A program made the position numbers and the translations under genes. DNA of 64,000 nucleotides, taken from NCBI GenBank assembly GCA_004009845.1, contig RMBW01000023.1:62001-126000 (forward strand), read 5' to 3'. Positions 57,801-64,000 of this stretch are shown here, piece by piece. Below the pieces are notes generated by a model. That model was not told the DNA's origin. It made no database searches and worked only from the letters and a program-made list of their open reading frames with translations. This stretch comes from Davidsoniella eucalypti (lineage: Eukaryota; Ascomycota; Sordariomycetes; Microascales; Ceratocystidaceae). Each line of letters opens with the position of its first letter. Positions within the stretch are counted from its first letter, which is position 1.

Positions 57801-60800
57801 TTAAGCCGCCGTCACCTTGGCAAATTCCTAGCCGGCCCCATGGGGAAATATTGCACCCTTTCAATATATACTAGAACTCTGTCGAAAATGCTGCCCGCCC
57901 ATCAGTTCTTTGCCTCCAACCTTCCAACATGACCCTCTTACGGAATGACAACTACCTGCACACATCATAAACAGTAGCATCTGTGTCTATTGTTCATAGC
58001 CTTGGTTCTTTGTTCACCCGTTGGTTCCCACATCATCACATTCCTGCGACACTACTACTACCAATCTTTCACACGTCTATATAATGCAATGTCCAGCCTA
58101 TAGCATAAATATTAGGCTGTGTATGCAATGTATATCGGATACAGTGCTTACTTCCAATGTGTCCACTTTTGTTGCCCGAGATTCATCCAGTTATAAGCCA
58201 TGGAAACGTCTCTCCGTATACACCCCCCCCCCCCCCCCCCCCCTTTGAATTTGCCATCACTTCATTTTCTTATATTGATACTATAAAGATTTACAAAAAT
58301 AAACACCATTTGGAAGTTTAAAAAAAAACATCAATTACTTCATTGATCATCTGCCTAGCTAGGAAAACGGCCTAAACATGTCTAGCACTCTTTGAGTCAC
58401 AGGTATCTTTGGCTACAAATACCACCAGATATTTGTGTACTAGTATATTGTCTAGCCATACGTTCCGCACTATTACTTATAGACACTATCCTAGGGAGAG
58501 CAAGCCAAACAAGTACCCGCATCAGCACAAGCATCGAGTACTAAATACTGTATCTGGGTTGAATGCCAAGCCATTATAGCCGTTCGTTTGCCCAACGAGC
58601 CAAGTAAAGTACACCCAACTATTTGCATATCACGCCAAATTTTCCTGCTGTATCGGCATTCTTGTAGGCCACACGTAGTGACGAGTCATTGTGGTTTGAA
58701 GTCGATCAACTAGAGTCTCTTGCAAGAGCTATACTCTTTTTTTTTTCTCAGTAATATTCCATGTAAGGGCGCATAGCAGCATGTCAGAGTGAATGCGTGC
58801 GAGCCATCACAACAGTAATCTTGATTCTCACCAATCGATCAGTAGATGACGACTCAACGTGATAGAAGGGGGGTTCCATAGAATACAAGCAACATGTTCC
58901 AATACCAACCCCCCCTCCCCCCCAAGTTTCTTCATTGCACACTAGTTTCTCTGCTTTGATACATCTGGCTTCGTGTGTCTGATAAAGTCTATGGATAGGG
59001 CATCGTATTAGACAAAATAGTCTAAGATTGATCTAACTCAATAAGCCGCCCGCCGTGTCTTGTTTCAGCTTCGCTGTAAGAAAAAAAAAATTTAACGAGG
59101 ATAAACAAAACCCACATGTTTGTTTCTGTGATCTACAGGTAGATACAACTATAGGAACAAACAGTAGCCAGTTATAATAATTGACCTTGGTGATGTAGTT
59201 CCGGAACTCCAATTTATCTCTCCCCAAAGTGAAGACAGCTTGTTGGATTGTCTGCCTTCTTACTCTACGTATCATAGGTACAATATCTCGTTTGTTTGTT
59301 GTGTCATAGTATGTGCCACTGCGTTCGAATAATCTCTTCATGAATGTTTCTAATCATCCATCGGCCTTGAGTACAACGTTTCTTATGAATAGTGACTTAA
59401 CTTTTTATGATACTCACCTTGGAATGACCTCTGCGTCAATGTCTATTGCTATCCTGTCATATACAGGCGTGGGTTTACTCTCTCATCGATGATACTTTGT
59501 TCTTTTTCTTTCTGTTCAGATAGCACGATAAGTACCATGAAGCCAGCCATTCCGCTCAGCGAACAATACTTGACAAGCCGGCACACCCGATGGGTATCTC
59601 GTCTATTTAGTATATCCCCAGTGGCGGCTTACTACTATAAAAAAAAAAAATTTTGCAATGAACACATATCGTTCTTCTTTGTTGCCCCTGCGTAGTTCAC
59701 TGTCTCGGTGTTCAAGTTTTGTCTCTAGAGGAGCTCGTAACAATATCTCTCGTGCGTAGTTTAACAGTCAATTTTGTCTTAGAGGACTAACTCTACGCTA
59801 TATCTTGACTGCCACTTGAATCAGAGGAACCCACAATTGTGCTTTTGATGTTTCTTCTCTTTGTCGAATATCGGGCTGGGAAGTCCACTTGTGTCATATT
59901 AAGTAACAGAAACTAGTCAATGTCCTCTGTATCTGAGTATCGATGATTCAACTAGAATATCACCACGAATAGGATCATGCGTTATATTATGATTGAAACG
60001 ATCCAAACTATGAATTTCATCCATTCTATCCCTCTTTCCGCAGGATCGTAAACCTGTGCTGTAGAAATACTGAAGGGTATCGGTGTCTATAACGACTGCT
60101 GTAGTTGTAGCCATAATGATGTGTTGTCTTGATTAAGTTGTTATTTGTGCAAATATGTATCTCAGATATAATGATCATATAGTTTTTACACATATTCACA
60201 GACGAGATACTTATGTGTTCAGCCAGCCAAATACCCACGGAGCTGAACTCAATCTAGATATTGTCTTCACCCTTGCATACAAGATCCGCAAACTCTACTT
60301 GAGACTAAATCAAAAAATTGGCAAGAAACCATGAAATTACCCATAAATTTTGTTATACAAAAAACAAAACCGGCAAAATCGAATATCCGCTGAGATAGAA
60401 CATTTTGCTAGAAATTATACGGCATAACCAATCATGATCGTCCATCTTAATAGGGACTTCTTTGCTCTTTTTCTTGCTTGTACTTTTATGCAACTAATTA
60501 ACTAATTCATTAACTAACTACACATTGTAATTTCATTTATGCCTCCGTTTATCAGTTTCTTCTTTGGGGTCTTTTTTTTCTTGCATCATCTTGCATAAAG
60601 CTGACAGTCTCTAAGACAGTTGGCATGTGTTAAACATAAGTCAACGTTTGTCTAGTACTAGTATGCCTATATATGCGGCCGCATTGATACTCCTTACATA
60701 ACTAACGCTTACGACATGGGTGTCTAAGATGAAAGGAGGCTATCTACAAAATGTTTACTATCCGTAGGGTTACGTTACATGTAGGGTTGTTAAGAAATTA

Positions 60801-61075
60801 GCGTTACACAGTGAGTTTAAGCATATCGGTAGTTCCGTGCTAATGAATATCTTCAGGTTGTGTCATGTTATCCATTGGGACCACAAAATATGCTCATTCC
60901 TAGGATTAACATGTGAGAAGCTATCTATAATAACGGAATCAATATTATTGATACCAAATTTCCTAATCCTTTACCTCTAGGCCGAAATCATTTGGTCTGC
61001 ATTATTGCCTAGAACTTTTTTTCGCAAATGAAGGCTGAGAGTAATTGAATATATACCCGTAACTCTCAGAAACTT
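48812..61075. other. 12.3-kb gene desert
   Basis: I see no supported gene here. The first part (to about 49900) is the upstream side of the otubain gene; at about 49740-49920 the plus strand is purine-rich, so pyrimidine-rich in that gene's direction. Simple repeats are frequent: AAAAAG runs (51720-51752), GA repeats (51920-51945), TTTTTC runs (52093-52123, 53617-53641, 53879-53902), C runs (57773-57784 and 58223-58243) and a C/T stretch (58906-58923). The longest frames (139 and 158 residues) look like chance frames. Decayed transposons or noncoding RNAs could be present but are not recognisable. Confidence 0.5.
58223..58243 (+). repeat. Poly-C tract, 21 bp
   Basis: An uninterrupted run of 21 C. 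A second run of 12 C lies at 57773-57784. Such runs are prone to slippage and to sequencing-length error. Confidence 0.9.
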
Positions 61076-62678
61076 TTAATCGTAACGAATATTCCGTGTC
61101 AAGGCTTGTTGGAGTCGTTGTGATGAGTCGCCTGAGTTACCGCCTGAGTCATCGATAAGGTCTGCGCTGCCACGACCTATTTCGAGATCCGTGATAGTGG
61201 CCTGTAAGAAAGAGTCCATGCTTTCATTAAGAGAGATAATCCCCGCGATGCGCTCTTGGCCATCTGAATTTTCAATCTGAAGAATGCCTGCTTGTTCGTC
61301 GATGTGACCGTGGATTTCACCCGTAGTAATCAGGAATCCGATGATATCCATGGTCTCCGGGACACCAATCTTGAGAGTTTTGGCAATACTTGACATGCGC
61401 ATACACGTATACGGCGAGATTAGCTTGTGTACGCCCTTGATACGCATGTTTCTCGTCACCTCGTCAATATTCTCAGCTATAAACTGGTCGTCAAGGATGT
61501 CCTTGTGGCGGTCAAGAACAGCCTGGTACATGTGAATATCATCGCGCTGATACGCATCGACTAGCTCTGTCATGGGTAATATGCGCGGGTCGTTCTTGTA
61601 TGGCTTGGTTTCCTGTGAGTCAAAAGGATTGATTACCGACTTCATAAGCATCGTCGTCAAAAGAAGGTACTTTAGCACTTGAATGCGTTGCAAGGATCCC
61701 GCTTCATCGTAGCTACGGAAGGACTCGAAGAAGTCTGATTGAGCTTGCGCCCAGTTTTCTTCACTCATATACATCTTTCCGCCACATTCACGGATGACGC
61801 CCATGATTTTGGGGTGTGGCACGGCAGAGCGGACTTTGAGAGCGCGCTCATACAGACTTTTGAGTTGCTTATTGTTCTTCAACTCCGAGTTCAGTTGGAT
61901 ATCAAGGGCATACACCTCCATTGCATATGTTCCCTTGCTCGTGTCGTCAGAACCATCTGGTTTTTGGCAGGCGCGATGTAGCTTTTTGAGGGTGGCCTGG
62001 GCGGTAGGGTAGTCCTTCTTGTCTATCAAGAGCTTGGCGTACTTTATCGTAGTCTTAAGCCATAGTCTTTCATTATTTGTACTTTGGAGGCTGTCGAGGG
62101 TCAGGGTGTAGAATTTTCCTATCGCCCTGGATGCTTCGGAATCAGATGAGCTTTTTTCGACGTAGTCTAGGATATTGTTGATGGATTTTTCTGAGTAGTT
62201 CCGTGATACTGCGGATTTAACATATGTGAGAAGCTCTTCGTAATGTTGAACAGCCTATAAGGTGTCAGTTCTGCTGGATTAACCAAATCATGCGCAGCTG
62301 ATCATGAGCGAATCAAGATATACTCACGTCATCGTATCTGCCCAACGGCCATTCTGTCTTGATGGCTTGTTTTAGACCTTTGAACCCCCATTCTCCTTTT
62401 TCTGGCTCGTGATTCGGGATCTCGAGGAATTCTTTCACAGCGTCAGCAGGGTCGCTTTGCTTTAGCTGCTTTGCGTTGTAGTACTTATTTTCAATGTCGA
62501 CGTCGCCGTTATCTTCTTCGTCCTCGTCTTCGTACTCGAAATCATATCTAGTGTAGATTAAGATGATTGGTCAATGGGTCAGATCTCAAGACTGCATGTA
62601 GACTATTCCTGGTTATTGGTAGAAGTGTAGGGCTTACTGCTCCTCATCGGACTCTTGCATGAAATCATCGTCCGACAT
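61076..62678 (-). CDS. CSN2: COP9 signalosome subunit 2
   Basis: CSN2 is a scaffold subunit of the COP9 signalosome, which removes Nedd8 from cullins and so controls cullin-RING ubiquitin ligases; in filamentous fungi it is linked to development and light response. Exons on the complement are 62638-62678, 62328-62547 and 61076-62254; all GT-AG, in frame, giving 479 residues, as expected. The N-terminus is acidic (MSDDDFMQESDEEQ, then YEDEDEEDNGDVDIENKYYN, typical of CSN2). Helical repeats follow (LKQSDPADAVKEFLEI, GFKGLKQAIK). The PCI domain is at about 300-430, with SPYTCMRMSSIAKTLKI, FLITTGEIHGHIDEQ and a final helix. The 26S lid subunit Rpn6 is a distant relative, but the N-terminus decides for CSN2. 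Confidence 0.95.
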
Positions 62679-63488
62679 GTTGAGTTATCGAGGCCAGAGT
62701 TATGGAGTGTCTTGGTATCTTTATTATAGCGACGGCGATGGTGATAAATGAAGCTTTGCTGGTTTTCGAATCACAACAATGGCGCTATTGCTGTTGATGA
62801 TCGTGTGTATGGGAAGCTGAGAAAGCTAGCTTGTTTATATGTATTCTGTTAAAAGGCCTACCTGCTTCGACAATCCTCGCATTCTAATATATTCCATTAT
62901 TGCACTATTGGGTGGAGTCGTACTTTGGTTGATGACTTGGGCTGCTACTTAAGGCGGCAGAGTGGGGATTTTCTATGGACAAAAGAGGAATGAACTGTAC
63001 CTCGCAAGCAAGCCCCACAATTATGTTACTTCACATGGACACAGCAAAATGTATATGTATAATTGTCATAGAAACGTGTGTTTGCTGACTAAACAAAGTT
63101 ATCTATGGTTTGAACATGTTCAGGTAACTAAACCAAGTTGACTAATAACTTCTGAGAATCATGGATTTACCAAATTTAACTAAAGAAGAAATGTTCGAGT
63201 TGTGGCAGGTCAGTGATGATGTATCTTCCCCAAAATGAATTTCATAATTGATTCAAGTGCATATACTATAGTTAGTTTTCTTTTCCAGAATGTATATTCC
63301 AGTAGATTTATAACGTTCTTTTTCCTTTAAAACCAGCTTGCTTGTTAAGCCTAGTATATAACTACAGTAATTATAGAAAGAAAGTGTTTGGTGCAACGGA
63401 AAGAATGCTAGTTCGAGCCATCGTTACGTGGAATTGAGCCTTGATCGGCAGTATTATTATGATCTTTCTGCCTTACATTTCACTCTAT
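62679..63488. other. CSN2 upstream region
   Basis: About 0.8 kb between two minus-strand genes, AT-rich, containing the CSN2 promoter and the 3' end of the lyase gene. Nothing else seen. Confidence 0.5.
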
Positions 63489-64000
63489 CTAGAACTGCCC
63501 TTCTGTATTCCCGTCACCCATACTTCGGCTACTGGAGCTTCCGCTCTTTATGGCACCCAAGATTCCATCCATGTATGGCGCACCACTCCATTTCTGGTGA
63601 GTAAGCACCTCGCACCCCATCTCCTTCTCTGGTTTTTGAACAAGATTAACGTATGCCAGCATACCGTCGTCCTTAAACTGGCGAGAAAGCTCTGTTGTTA
63701 TAGTGGCATTGCTATGAAGCCCCGCGAGCGAGATGAGCTGCAGAACGAACCCCTCCTTGGCAATATCCCAGATGAAAGACTTGAGTTTCTTATCTGTAAA
63801 TCCATGGGCCATCCAGTTGAAACTAGGGCTGAGGTTGTAAACCAATGGCTTTTGGGGGTATACCCTGCGAACTTGGCGAGCTAGACGGGCGGCAACATCG
63901 ACGTTTGGATCACCAGTCTCAACCCAAAGCAAGTCGGCATAAGGTGCAAATGCCAATGCACGCTTCGTGGCAGCCTCCATTCCGGCCCGGAAGTGGTAAA
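63489..64000 (-). CDS. mclA: 2-methylisocitrate lyase-type enzyme, 3' part (runs off the right edge)
   Basis: The last 170 residues of an isocitrate lyase-superfamily enzyme; the frame stays open to the window edge. Marks are FAPYADLLWVETGDPN, YNLSPSFNWMAHGFTDK, FVLQLISLAGLHSNA, EVLTHQKWSGAPYMDGILGA and the C-terminal MGDGNTEGQF. The NLSPSFNW and THQKWSG motifs are shared by the superfamily. The variants MAHGFT and FIWDIAKEGFVLQL fit the mitochondrial methylisocitrate lyase branch (methylcitrate cycle, splitting 2-methylisocitrate to pyruvate and succinate) better than the glyoxylate-cycle isocitrate lyase, which usually has MESKLPDY in place of VETGDPN. The catalytic KKCGH-type loop lies outside the window, so the subfamily call rests on these C-terminal marks only. 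Confidence 0.85.
   Translation of the reverse strand, partial: YHFRAGMEAATKRALAFAPYADLLWVETGDPNVDVAARLARQVRRVYPQKPLVYNLSPSFNWMAHGFTDKKLKSFIWDIAKEGFVLQLISLAGLHSNATITTELSRQFKDDGMLAYVNLVQKPEKEMGCEVLTHQKWSGAPYMDGILGAIKSGSSSSRSMGDGNTEGQF

Overview
The window is nuclear DNA of a filamentous ascomycete fungus, probably Pezizomycotina. Genes are eukaryotic, with short GT-AG introns (about 59 to 320 bp), some with visible CTAAC branch points. The gene set combines the COP9 signalosome subunit CSN2, the exomer protein Chs5, a SUR7-family eisosome protein and a methylisocitrate-lyase-type enzyme. I could not assign a genus. I recognised no tRNA, rRNA, CRISPR or intact transposon.

Layout, left to right. 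A gamma-glutamyltranspeptidase gene runs off the left edge (minus). ADE12, adenylosuccinate synthetase, follows with seven exons including a 13-nt microexon (plus, 2668-5030). A 3.4-kb spacer holds a degenerate inverted-repeat element (6312-6924). Next are a SUR7-like four-TM protein (8496-9389), a broken HhH-GPD DNA glycosylase gene (10471-11199) and the large SEN1 RNA/DNA helicase gene (12719-19189). After a 6.3-kb AT-rich spacer comes a 997-aa low-complexity protein of unknown function (25502-28495). It is convergent with a minus-strand run: CHS5 (29952-31255), an unknown protein with a mitochondrial-type leader (32115-33536), RIC8 (34012-35740) and, past a spacer with a 91-bp GAA repeat, ADE13, adenylosuccinate lyase (39568-41364).

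Right part: a GC-rich coding fossil of unknown family (42098-42520), a three-exon type I membrane protein (43316-44992, plus), an otubain-type deubiquitinase with a 350-residue Gln-rich N-terminal extension (45782-48811, minus), a gene desert of about 12.3 kb, CSN2 (61076-62678, minus) and the 3' part of a methylisocitrate-lyase-type gene running off the right edge (minus).

Functional links: ADE12 and ADE13 encode the two successive steps from IMP to AMP and lie about 35 kb apart. The otubain and CSN2 both act on ubiquitin or ubiquitin-like modification. The SUR7-like protein and Chs5 both belong to cell-surface organisation and traffic. The rest look like ordinary, unlinked housekeeping genes. 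I see no secondary-metabolite or defence cluster. The least explained signals are a 17-bp motif present three times at about 20-kb spacing, the GC-rich fossil beside one of its copies, the inverted-repeat element, and the glycosylase pseudogene broken at its catalytic lysine codon.
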